Source of the DNA: JBAUHN01 sp049680295
GTDB taxonomy: Bacteria; Pseudomonadota; Alphaproteobacteria; Rhodobacterales; Rhodobacteraceae
Reading direction: 5' to 3'
DNA: 6,543 nucleotides
Assembly: GCA_049680295.1 (NCBI GenBank)
Contig: JBAUHN010000069.1
Location: 1 to 6,543 of the forward strand
Shown here piece by piece: positions 1 to 6,543 of this stretch. Under the pieces are notes generated by a model that made no database searches, was not told the DNA's origin, and saw nothing but the letters and a program-made list of their open reading frames with translations. Numbering within the stretch: the first letter of the stretch is position 1; every line of letters starts with the position of its first letter. The translations under genes and the position numbers were made by a program.

Positions 1-1688
1 GTTCTGATCCAGCCTTGCGGCAGCAACCGTCCCTGTGACCGGCGCCCGACGATGTTTGGCAAGATCCGTTTGATCGCACGCTGAAACTGTTTTGTGGATA
101 TCAGCCCCAAATCCACCGCCGCCATCAGCGCGTTGATATGGCTGCCGACATCCCACATGGTCACCGTTTCATGCCGCCGCGCGCCGCCGGTGGCGAAATT
201 CACAGTGGCCGGACACAGGCCGGTATTCTTATCGGTCCATTTTTCAAAATAGCGCCAGGCTGTTTGCGCGTCGATCATCAGCTCAGCCATATCTTTTGGC
301 AGAACAGCCGTCCGTTTGCCCATCTCGGAACCGTAGCTTTCGGTGCGTCGGTAGTGTGTGACATAAGGGCTTTTGGGTAAAACATGTCGGGCAAAGGCGG
401 GCAGGGGCACCGCTTTGGTTATGGCGTCTTGATGCAGCGCGATCAGTTTTTCGCGCAAAGCGCGCCGAATAGGCCTGTTTGCCAGAACCGAAGTTGAGAT
501 GACGATCACATGGTCGCCGGTGCCAAAGGCGTCGACCTGCATCTTTGATACGGATGCAGCGTCGGTTATGTAATGCGTTGGCAGTACCAGATGATTTTCG
601 TCATTCACGCCGCAAATGGGGTTGGTTTTTTGGTCTTGGAGCAAAACACCGGCGTGATAAGGCGGCGGCGTCCCACCCTGCAAGTTAGGAAGTGTCGCCA
701 AAACGGATGCATCCTGAGTATTAGGGTTCAGATCAATCCAATAGCCATCTTGACCCAAAGTGGCGGAAGGCGCGCCATAGCTTGATTGCACCCCCTCGGT
801 CATAAGCTGTTGCCGAAAGGCCGTCAGAACTTCAGATTGCCCGGCATCGACCTTACTATCTGCGACGAAATGCACGGCAAGATACCGGCTATAGTCATAG
901 TTGTCGCGCAGCTGCGCGTCCGAGGCGAGGACCGTGTTGAAACTATCGCGGTTCTCAAGTTCCAAAACCTCTTGCGCAAACCTGCCTGCATGCTGCTTTA
1001 GCCCGCCAAGCGCCAGCGCGGAAAGATCATTGGCCGACAGATAGATCACCCGCTCGCCGATGGTGTCTCTGGCAATCCTTAGGGGGTGCGAAATCTTTGC
1101 CCGCTGCCCGCCAATGAACCGGACCACGCCATCGTCCCAGGATTGCGATTGCACCGGCCTGGACACATTGGGCTGCATCAGCACGTTTCGAATGCCCCCG
1201 GACCTGACACCGGATGGCGCGACCGGTGTGTCGAATATGTCGCATGCAATCGTTCTCGGTTGGGGCAGGGAAATAGACGGGCTATCCTTTGGCGTCAGAC
1301 AATAGATCAAATCGCCCCGCGCGTCGCAGATCGCACGCGCCTGAAAATACGCGGAAAGCCTGCCCAGATTGCGCACCACCGGGACCAGTTCAAACAGTCC
1401 CGGCGCTTGCATCGCATGATGGTGCAACACCCCGCCAATCGCCGAGCCTGGTACGATGTAAGTGCCGTCACTGGACTTTGTCTCAACGCAGCACGACACC
1501 GGCAGCCGGTGTTTGGAAAACGCATCCAACACGACACGTAAGGCGTCAGGATCTGTGTGCGGTCCGACATCCGTGAGAACGACAATCACATTTGCAGGGC
1601 CTCGTCTGGTTTGCGCGCACAGGGTCGCGGTGGAAAACGTCAGGGGCGACGCGGCCAACCAACCCAGCGCTGTGCGCCGCGCGATCAT
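1..1688 (-). CDS. Exported DUF3131-domain protein, C-terminal end cut off by the window edge
   Basis: The minus-strand frame stays open for 562 codons from the ATG at 1688 to the window edge, so the N-terminus is complete and the C-terminus is missing. Residues 1-25 look like a signal peptide: Arg4-Arg5, then a hydrophobic stretch, with possible cleavage after Cys24-Ala25. The twin arginine resembles a weak Tat signal. Residues 33-70 (VIVVLTDVGPH, then a helix and a strand) resemble the first strand and helix of a polysaccharide deacetylase, but the TFDDGP motif is altered to LTDVGP. The middle (about 80-465) is not recognised. Residues 473-531 match the start of DUF3131: AWRYFEKWTDKNTGL, then TVTMWDVGSHINALMAA and DLGLIS. 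DUF3131 has no established activity, though its form is reminiscent of alpha/alpha-barrel glycosidases. There is no Shine-Dalgarno sequence before the ATG, which overlaps the previous stop codon, so translation is probably coupled. A role as periplasmic partner in polysaccharide production is inferred from context. Confidence 0.88.
   Translation of the reverse strand, partial: MIARRTALGWLAASPLTFSTATLCAQTRRGPANVIVVLTDVGPHTDPDALRVVLDAFSKHRLPVSCCVETKSSDGTYIVPGSAIGGVLHHHAMQAPGLFELVPVVRNLGRLSAYFQARAICDARGDLIYCLTPKDSPSISLPQPRTIACDIFDTPVAPSGVRSGGIRNVLMQPNVSRPVQSQSWDDGVVRFIGGQRAKISHPLRIARDTIGERVIYLSANDLSALALGGLKQHAGRFAQEVLELENRDSFNTVLASDAQLRDNYDYSRYLAVHFVADSKVDAGQSEVLTAFRQQLMTEGVQSSYGAPSATLGQDGYWIDLNPNTQDASVLATLPNLQGGTPPPYHAGVLLQDQKTNPICGVNDENHLVLPTHYITDAASVSKMQVDAFGTGDHVIVISTSVLANRPIRRALREKLIALHQDAITKAVPLPAFARHVLPKSPYVTHYRRTESYGSEMGKRTAVLPKDMAELMIDAQTAWRYFEKWTDKNTGLCPATVNFATGGARRHETVTMWDVGSHINALMAAVDLGLISTKQFQRAIKRILPNIVGRRSQGRLLPQGWIR
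1685..1688 (-). other. ATGA stop/start overlap coupling the two minus-strand genes
   Basis: On the minus strand the start codon ATG (1688-1686) of the DUF3131 gene overlaps the stop codon TGA (1687-1685) of the deacetylase/glycosyltransferase gene. The sequence just upstream (AAGCGGTCACC) has no recognisable Shine-Dalgarno motif. The downstream gene is therefore probably translated by ribosomes terminating on the upstream one. This supports a single transcript and fixed relative expression. Confidence 0.85.
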
Positions 1689-4600
1689 GGTGACCGCTTG
1701 ATGTTGAACGTATATCCGACGCGGGCGGCACGGCCCCATCTGGCCAGCGATCCGGTAATGGCACGCCAAAATGCCCAATATACCGAGACATAGAGGATTT
1801 GCCGGTAAAACAGACGCTGAAACGGGATCAGCAGGATCAGCCGGCGGTCTTCGGTCGGATCAAGACGAAAAGCAGCGATCACGGTCAGCAGCTCAAGAAA
1901 GGGCAGCGACAGATAGGCCGCAAGATAGTTTTGCGACCAAAACCCGGTTTCAGACGCAGCGCCGGTTTGCGGCGCGGTAAAGTAATCCACGCAAACGAGG
2001 ATCAAAAACAGATCAGCCAGGGGCGCAAAAAGCGGCATCAGGTAGCCAAAGATCGCAAGGTCGGGTAGGGCGATCAGGCCCAGGGCCCGGCCCTCGGGTG
2101 CGGCACCTTTGTGTTTCCACCCGGCCTGCATCATCCCCAGTGACCACCTTAGTCGCTGCTGCATCAGGGCTTTGACACTTGCCGGAGTTTCCGTGCTGGC
2201 AATGGCGCGTTCGTCGTATATGACACGGTAGCCTGAGCGGATAACAGACATCGTCAGGTCAGCATCTTCGGTCAGGGTTTCGGACGAATAGATGCCTGCC
2301 TCTAACACCGCCGATGTGCGCCACGCGCCGATGGCGCCGGGAACAACCGTTATTGCGTTCAGCACTTCCTTTGCGCGACGATCAACGCCTTGTGCTGTCA
2401 CATATTCAAGCGCTTGCAGCCGGGTCAACAGGTTTCCACGATTGCCGACCACCAGTTTTCCGGCCACGGCCCCGACTTTTGCGTCATCAAAATGCCGTGC
2501 CAGCAATGTCACCGCATGGGGATGAATTTGCGAATCCGCATCAATGCAAATGATGATCTCACTGTCGGTTTCATACAGCGCTGCGTTCAGGGCGGCGGCC
2601 TTGCCCCGGTTTTCATGGGTCAGAACATTGACGCGGCTGTCAGAGCGAAAGGCAAGCGCGGTGGCAAAAGTGCGATCCGTCGATCCATCATCGACAACGA
2701 TCACGTCAAAATTCGGATAGTTTGACCGAAGCACGCATTCCAGACAGCGGCGCAAGACAACCGCTTCGTTATAGGCGGGAATAACGATAGTGACCTTGTC
2801 GTAGCCGCCGTCGCCCGCATAGGCATGGCGCTGTCGAAATGCGGTCAGGAACAGCAAGATGACCGCACGGGCCAGACCGACAATCAAGACAAACCAAAAG
2901 GCCCATTCCAAGATGTTCCAACTGTTGCCCAAGGCCTTGAACGATACATTCTGAAAGACCGATTTATAGGCGCTGACCTGAGGCATCAGGCTGCCTTGGG
3001 GCATTCCCAACAATCCGGACAGGGTTGTGAATACGTAGCCTCTGGACTTAAGCGTATCAATGATCCGGGGCAGCGCCGCGACCGTCTGGCTTTGGTCGCC
3101 GCCGCCGTCGTGCAATAAGATGACGCCGCCGCCGACCTCCTCGACCTGTGCCACCACCCGGTCGACCAGTTCTGTGGCGGTCGGATCCTGCCAGTCATTT
3201 GGTACGATATCCATGCCCGCGATAACATAGCCGGCCTGTTTCAACGGCAGCAGCGACGCCACCTCGCGCGATGAGATCGGGCCACCGCTGCGCATGAATG
3301 GTTCGCGGTAAAGACGCGTGGCGCGCCCGGTAATGCCGTTGACCAACAGCTGAACCGAGTTGATTTCAACCTGCGCCCGCGAGGCCGTAACCTCAATCAT
3401 ATTGGGGTGCCAAAATGTGTGTGACCCGATTTCATGCCCGTCCGCCAAAATCCGCTGCACAAGATCAGGTGCTGCCATGGCGTTGTGACCCAGCACAAAG
3501 AACGTCGCAGGGGTGTCGGTGTCTTGTAAAATGTCCAATGTCTGCGTGGTGTAGGTTTGGTGGGGGCCATCATCAAAGGTCAAAACCACCTGGTTTGGTT
3601 GCCCTTGCCCATAAAGCCGAACGATGCTGGCACTGGGGATGCGGTCATATTGCATATCGGTGATGAAACCGGTGGCCAGATCGGTTTTCACTGACCGTCG
3701 CCCGACACGCGGCATCGACAGCGGTGCGACAAATGGCCCTTGCCCGATCCGCTGCACATAGCTGTCGAGCACAATTGTCCGCAAACCTGCGCCAGGGGAC
3801 GCGGTGGAATGCTTTGCATGATCCAGCACTGCCCAAATGCCGGGGTCTTCCTGTCCCAAGGACCAGATGCTGACGTTTTTGACACCAGCGTCGCGAAGGG
3901 CGCGCAATTGGTTGTGCGCAGACGCCGCATCGAACATCCACATCCGGTTTCGCAACCCTTGAGCATCCAGAAATGACGCCCGCGCATTGCCCTTTCCGGC
4001 ATCGAATTCAGGTGTCGTGCCGGATTGGCTGAGCCGGGTCATTGCTTCACTATAGGGCAAAATCTGTGGTTTTGGGCGACCCGAGGTCCAATTCGCCGTG
4101 AAGGTGCCGATGCCAACGATCAACTTGTCCTCTGGCACAAAGGTTTGAATGCGGCGGATCTGTTGTGTAAACCATTCAGGTGAGGCCAAAGAGTGCGGCG
4201 TCGATCCGACCCAAGGTTCGGAAAAAACCTTGGCTGCGACAAGATCCATGTGTTTGCTGGCAAATTCGAATACCCGTCCACCCGCTTGGCCTGACAGGAC
4301 AACACATGATGTAAGGCCCGCTTGATCAATGACGTGTGACAGGGACGCAAACAGTGGCGTCAAAGTCGCGACAGTGCTGTTGTCAGTCAAAGACAAGTCA
4401 ACGCAAGCGCCGGTGACACTGTCCAGTGCTGCGATCGTCTTGACGGCCTCTGCGAAAACCGACCCAAAGCCGGATACCGCCGCCGGGTTCTTCAGATGTG
4501 TTGCCAAGGCGTTGCCGATGCGGATCAGCGGGATGATTTCACTTTTCTGCCCAGACGACCGCATGTAGGTGGCCAAAGGCGCGCGGGTATCTGTATCTGC

Positions 4601-5119
4601 GAAGTCGGTTACGATCTGTCCGGCCTGCATAGACAAGGTGATCCATTCGGGCAGGACCGTATCAATCGTGCCGCAGCTTTGGCCAAGTGACTGCGCGGCC
4701 CATGGCAATGCACTGGGAAGAACGGCGTATATTTTGGGTGGCGCATTTGGGCGGGCAAGATCGGAACCCGGCCCATCCGATGCCAGGCATTTGTAGCGCG
4801 CCGCGCGTTGCGCCTTGTAGGTGACCAGCGCGGATTGTTCGGATTTCACTTCAAAGCTCAGCGCATCCGCCTGGACGGTTTCAGGGCGTCGCACCTGTTC
4901 GGGGATCAAATGCTGGTCACCCGGCAACGCGGCCGCCAGTTCCTGGGTCGAGACCAAGCCGACAGCAAACACACCCAGCCAGACGGCAACCAATGAGACC
5001 AACAATAGGGCGGATCTGATCACCCTCGTTCGGCGGCGATTTTTCGGGTCAGCGAAAACCGAGCTTGGCAAACCCCTTTTTGAACGCGGCGTTTGAAATG
5101 AGTTGGATTTGCGCCTCAT
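1685..5119 (-). CDS. Trifunctional-type membrane protein: GH18-like domain, NodB polysaccharide deacetylase and processive GT2 glycosyltransferase
   Basis: This 1144-residue protein belongs to the bifunctional polysaccharide deacetylase/glycosyltransferase-2 family. A basic N-terminus (1-36) and a helix at about 37-57 place residues 58-735 in the periplasm. Residues 129-431 are GH18-like, ending in the family signature WSLGQEDPGIW (419-429); the acidic motif is degenerate (GACVDLS, 237-243). The NodB domain (about 509-705) is complete: TFDDGP (514-519, Asp516/Asp517), SHTFWH (566-571, His567/His571), REPF (605-608), Asp637 and LLHD (668-671). A helix at 737-761 returns the chain to the cytoplasm. 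The GT2 domain (775-992) has IPAYNE, VVDDGS, the DAD metal site (860-862), TED (950-952) and QRLRW (988-992), typical of processive synthases such as PgaC, NodC and HasA. About three or more helices follow (1014-1125). The likely product is a partly deacetylated amino-sugar polymer; the exact sugar cannot be read. The AAGGGG before the ATG is unusually close (about 2 nt). An in-frame TTG at codon 17, also preceded by AAAAGG, is a possible alternative start. Confidence 0.93.
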   Translation of the reverse strand: MRRKSNSFQTPRSKRGLPSSVFADPKNRRRTRVIRSALLLVSLVAVWLGVFAVGLVSTQELAAALPGDQHLIPEQVRRPETVQADALSFEVKSEQSALVTYKAQRAARYKCLASDGPGSDLARPNAPPKIYAVLPSALPWAAQSLGQSCGTIDTVLPEWITLSMQAGQIVTDFADTDTRAPLATYMRSSGQKSEIIPLIRIGNALATHLKNPAAVSGFGSVFAEAVKTIAALDSVTGACVDLSLTDNSTVATLTPLFASLSHVIDQAGLTSCVVLSGQAGGRVFEFASKHMDLVAAKVFSEPWVGSTPHSLASPEWFTQQIRRIQTFVPEDKLIVGIGTFTANWTSGRPKPQILPYSEAMTRLSQSGTTPEFDAGKGNARASFLDAQGLRNRMWMFDAASAHNQLRALRDAGVKNVSIWSLGQEDPGIWAVLDHAKHSTASPGAGLRTIVLDSYVQRIGQGPFVAPLSMPRVGRRSVKTDLATGFITDMQYDRIPSASIVRLYGQGQPNQVVLTFDDGPHQTYTTQTLDILQDTDTPATFFVLGHNAMAAPDLVQRILADGHEIGSHTFWHPNMIEVTASRAQVEINSVQLLVNGITGRATRLYREPFMRSGGPISSREVASLLPLKQAGYVIAGMDIVPNDWQDPTATELVDRVVAQVEEVGGGVILLHDGGGDQSQTVAALPRIIDTLKSRGYVFTTLSGLLGMPQGSLMPQVSAYKSVFQNVSFKALGNSWNILEWAFWFVLIVGLARAVILLFLTAFRQRHAYAGDGGYDKVTIVIPAYNEAVVLRRCLECVLRSNYPNFDVIVVDDGSTDRTFATALAFRSDSRVNVLTHENRGKAAALNAALYETDSEIIICIDADSQIHPHAVTLLARHFDDAKVGAVAGKLVVGNRGNLLTRLQALEYVTAQGVDRRAKEVLNAITVVPGAIGAWRTSAVLEAGIYSSETLTEDADLTMSVIRSGYRVIYDERAIASTETPASVKALMQQRLRWSLGMMQAGWKHKGAAPEGRALGLIALPDLAIFGYLMPLFAPLADLFLILVCVDYFTAPQTGAASETGFWSQNYLAAYLSLPFLELLTVIAAFRLDPTEDRRLILLIPFQRLFYRQILYVSVYWAFWRAITGSLARWGRAARVGYTFNIKRSP

Positions 5120-5141
5120 CCCCTTACCACGCCGACCAGGA

Positions 5142-5154
5142 ATTGATTTTCAAT
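5142..5154 (-). promoter_or_regulatory. Small inverted repeat in the presumed leader of the polysaccharide operon
   Basis: ATTGA and TCAAT form perfect 5-base arms around a 3-base TTT spacer, 22 bases upstream of the ATG at 5119. It could be an operator half-site pair or a weak mRNA hairpin close to the ribosome binding site. It is short and AT-rich, so chance is a real alternative. Confidence 0.2.
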
Positions 5155-5363
5155 CGGAGGTCTGTGTGGGTTTCAGGCCCAGTTCGCCGTGCCGCGATGG
5201 CATAGTCCAACCTCCCGCAGCCCGACGTCATACGTTGGCCTGCGCAAGCGCCGCATCGGTGTGACCGGATGAACTGCGAATTCCTGAACAAGGATGTGCC
5301 CCCACAGGCAAAGAATATGGCAAGAATGAGGCATGTCACACGCAAATTCAGGTAATTTCGAAT

Positions 5364-5378
5364 ATCACTACTTGTGAT
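5364..5378. promoter_or_regulatory. Operator-like inverted repeat ATCAC-N5-GTGAT
   Basis: Perfect 5-base arms (ATCAC, GTGAT) flank a 5-base spacer (TACTT) within an AT-rich patch in the divergent intergenic region, about 245 bases from the minus-strand start and 365 from the plus-strand start. The geometry, with arm centres about 10 bases apart, fits a dimeric helix-turn-helix regulator. No specific regulator family can be named from it. Confidence 0.25.
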
Positions 5379-5730
5379 TGAATAACTGTTGCCGAAATCA
5401 GAACGATGGCCAGCAAAAATAGCGATTGATTACAAGGGCGCGCCCCCCGGATCAAAGTTTTTTAGGGACGAAAAACGCAGCCATTCTTTCGAATCGAACA
5501 AGGCGTTTATGCGGGCATTTGGTGCGTCATATTACGGTCAGGGCCGTGCCACAGGCATTTTAGTGGCAGCGCAATTGCCCATATCAACGAGGATGTGATG
5601 CTCAAACCCGTGCAATCTCGGATGAAACCGCTACACTTTGACCTATCGACGGTTAAAGGCCCGTCGCGTGTATCGCAAGCGCGATGCCGGAGCACGGCCT
5701 GCCAAAAACCATTCCAAACCACCAATCAAA

Positions 5731-5735
5731 AAGGA
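5731..5735 (+). promoter_or_regulatory. Ribosome binding site of the lectin-like gene
   Basis: AAGGA lies 8 bases before the ATG at 5744. This decides the start: an in-frame ATG at 5684 would add 20 residues ahead of the signal peptide and has no comparable Shine-Dalgarno motif. Confidence 0.75.
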
Positions 5736-5743
5736 TTTTTTGC

Positions 5744-6358
5744 ATGATCAAGCGATCCATATTTTCCGCTGCTTTATGCGTGTTCTGTGCTGCGTCTGTC
5801 AGCGCGCAAGACAGCGACATGAGTTTTTTTATCACCAGCACAAACCCCGGCAAAGGCGCCGATCTGGGCGGGTTGGCGGGGGCCGATGCGCATTGCGGTG
5901 CTCTGGCCGAGGCGGCCGGCGTCACGGGCAAGACCTGGGCGGCCTATCTGTCATCCAGTGCTGAAAATGCCCGTGACCGGATCGGCGCAGGGCCATGGAC
6001 AAATGCCAAAGGCGTGGTTGTCGCAGAAAGCGTCGATGACTTGCACAGCGAGACCAACAACCTGAGCAAAGAAACATCCCTTAGCGAGACCGGCGCAGTC
6101 ATCAGCGGGCGCGGCGATAGCCCCAACCGGCATGACATTCTGACGGGTTCAGATTTACAGGGCAATCTATCCGGTACTGCCTGCAGCGACTGGACCAGCA
6201 GTGGCGAAGGATCTGCCATGGTCGGGCATCACGACAGGACGGGTGGCGGTCAAGAACCGACATCATGGAATGCAGCCCATGGATCACGCGGTTGCAGTCT
6301 TGAAAACCTGCAAGGCACAGGCGGTGACGGGCTTTTCTATTGTTTTGCCACGAACTGA
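5744..6358 (+). CDS. Secreted lectin-like protein (DUF1554 / C-type-lectin-like family)
   Basis: The product is 204 residues from the ATG at 5744, chosen for its AAGGA site and because it places a signal peptide at the N-terminus. Residues 1-21 are a classical signal peptide (Lys3-Arg4, a hydrophobic core, then SVSA before Gln22), giving export to the periplasm or beyond. The mature part begins with SFFITSTNPGKGADLGGLAGADAHC, characteristic of the DUF1554 group often annotated as lectin. WAAYLSS (65-71), a GPW motif (83-85) and HDILTGS (130-136) are further family-like segments. Four cysteines remain after cleavage (51, 147, 184, 200), consistent with two disulfides in a C-type-lectin-like fold. 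Residues 122-127 read GRGDSP. Carbohydrate binding is suggested only by the family name; no ligand can be read from the sequence. The gene is divergent from the polysaccharide genes and appears to be monocistronic. Confidence 0.88.
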   Translation: MIKRSIFSAALCVFCAASVSAQDSDMSFFITSTNPGKGADLGGLAGADAHCGALAEAAGVTGKTWAAYLSSSAENARDRIGAGPWTNAKGVVVAESVDDLHSETNNLSKETSLSETGAVISGRGDSPNRHDILTGSDLQGNLSGTACSDWTSSGEGSAMVGHHDRTGGGQEPTSWNAAHGSRGCSLENLQGTGGDGLFYCFATN

Positions 6359-6477
6359 AGCGTTGCTGATTTTACCTGAGACTCCATGCATTACTTGTCG
6401 CGTTCGACCGAAGCGAGAGGCAGCGAACAAGTGATTCAAGATGAATTCGAATAGCTATGACGTTATTCACGTAAAAC

Positions 6478-6516
6478 CGCCGCCGTTCTTACCTCGTGAG
6501 GGCAGGAACGGCGGCG
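6478..6516 (-). terminator. GC-rich hairpin, probable intrinsic terminator of a convergent gene beyond the right edge
   Basis: CGCCGCCGTTC (6478-6488) pairs perfectly with GAACGGCGGCG (6506-6516) across a 17-base loop. Read on the minus strand, the stem is followed by GTTTTACG, a short T-run. Read on the plus strand it is followed by CTGAAAAG, with no T-run. A minus-strand TAG lies at 6536-6534, 17 bases before the stem. This suggests the hairpin ends a minus-strand gene lying to the right of the window. It could also act on the lectin-like transcript, about 120 bases after that gene's stop. Confidence 0.5.
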
Positions 6517-6543
6517 CTGAAAAGAACTGGATACTACGGCGTT

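Larger units (their letters stand above)
5120..5743. other. Divergent intergenic region without a convincing gene
   Basis: This 624-base stretch separates the minus-strand polysaccharide genes from the plus-strand lectin-like gene, so it must hold both promoters. Several short open frames occur on both strands. They start at TTG or lack a ribosome binding site, have no recognisable motif, and do not show the G/C third-position bias of the long genes. No tRNA, rRNA, known riboswitch or insertion sequence is recognisable. Two small inverted repeats are listed separately. I could not identify a convincing -35/-10 pair on either strand. Confidence 0.6.

Noticed and set aside
1086..1541. Plus-strand 151-codon open frame
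   Set aside because: It lies wholly inside the minus-strand DUF3131 gene. Its Arg/His/Pro-rich composition is typical of an antisense shadow in GC-rich DNA.
5124..5345. Minus-strand 73-codon open frame just before the synthase, with a hydrophobic N-terminus
   Set aside because: It starts at TTG without a ribosome binding site. The hydrophobic start is followed by composition-like sequence with no motif. At most it is an untested leader ORF.
5389..5598. Plus-strand 69-codon open frame in the intergenic region
   Set aside because: It has a TTG start and no Shine-Dalgarno. Third-position base use is unlike the genuine genes, and no family is recognised.
5638..5657. TTGACC as a possible -35 element for the lectin-like gene
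   Set aside because: No acceptable -10 hexamer lies 16-18 bases downstream.
5684..5743. Longer N-terminus for the lectin-like protein from the ATG at 5684
   Set aside because: It would bury the signal peptide behind 20 polar residues. The ATG at 5744 has a well-spaced AAGGA.
5466..5747. Plus-strand open frame running into the start of the lectin-like gene
   Set aside because: It has no clear start site, no recognisable motif and an arginine/cysteine-rich, shadow-like composition. The overlap with the next ATG looks incidental.
6393..6432. Imperfect inverted repeat ACTTGT...ACAAGT after the lectin-like gene
   Set aside because: The arms are only 6 bases, with poor inner pairing and no T-run. 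It is not supportable as a terminator or element end.
6441..6542. Open frame starting at ATG 6441 and running to the right edge
   Set aside because: It has no ribosome binding site, passes straight through the perfect hairpin, and is only 34 codons with no recognisable motif.

Overview
The window looks like the chromosome of a marine-type alphaproteobacterium, most likely Rhodobacterales (roseobacter group). This is inferred from the moderately high GC, the strong G/C bias at third codon positions in the long genes, and the protein families present. No species-level claim is possible.

Layout: two minus-strand genes fill positions 1-5119. The upstream one (1685-5119) is a complete 1144-residue membrane protein. 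It joins, in order, an N-terminal membrane anchor, a glycoside-hydrolase-18-like domain, a NodB-type polysaccharide deacetylase domain, and a processive family-2 glycosyltransferase with C-terminal membrane helices. The next gene overlaps its stop codon by an ATGA junction and runs off the left edge (1688 to 1, 562 residues visible). It encodes an exported protein with a deacetylase-like N-terminal segment and the beginning of a DUF3131 domain. This second gene is easily missed, because only its N-terminal end is inside the window.

Positions 5120-5743 are a divergent intergenic region without a convincing gene. On the plus strand, 5744-6358 encodes a small secreted lectin-like protein (DUF1554 / C-type-lectin-like family) with its own good ribosome binding site. 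The right end contains a strong GC-rich hairpin, whose T-run lies on the minus strand. It is therefore best read as the terminator of a convergent gene just outside the window.

Functional reading (inference): the minus-strand pair is a compact synthase-dependent exopolysaccharide module. The glycosyltransferase would polymerise an amino sugar on the cytoplasmic side, while the deacetylase on the same chain would modify the product in the periplasm. The GH18-like domain has apparently lost its catalytic acid and may act as a polymer-binding or guiding module. The DUF3131 protein would be a periplasmic partner. The secreted lectin-like protein could be functionally related to a surface polysaccharide, but nothing in the sequence proves the link.
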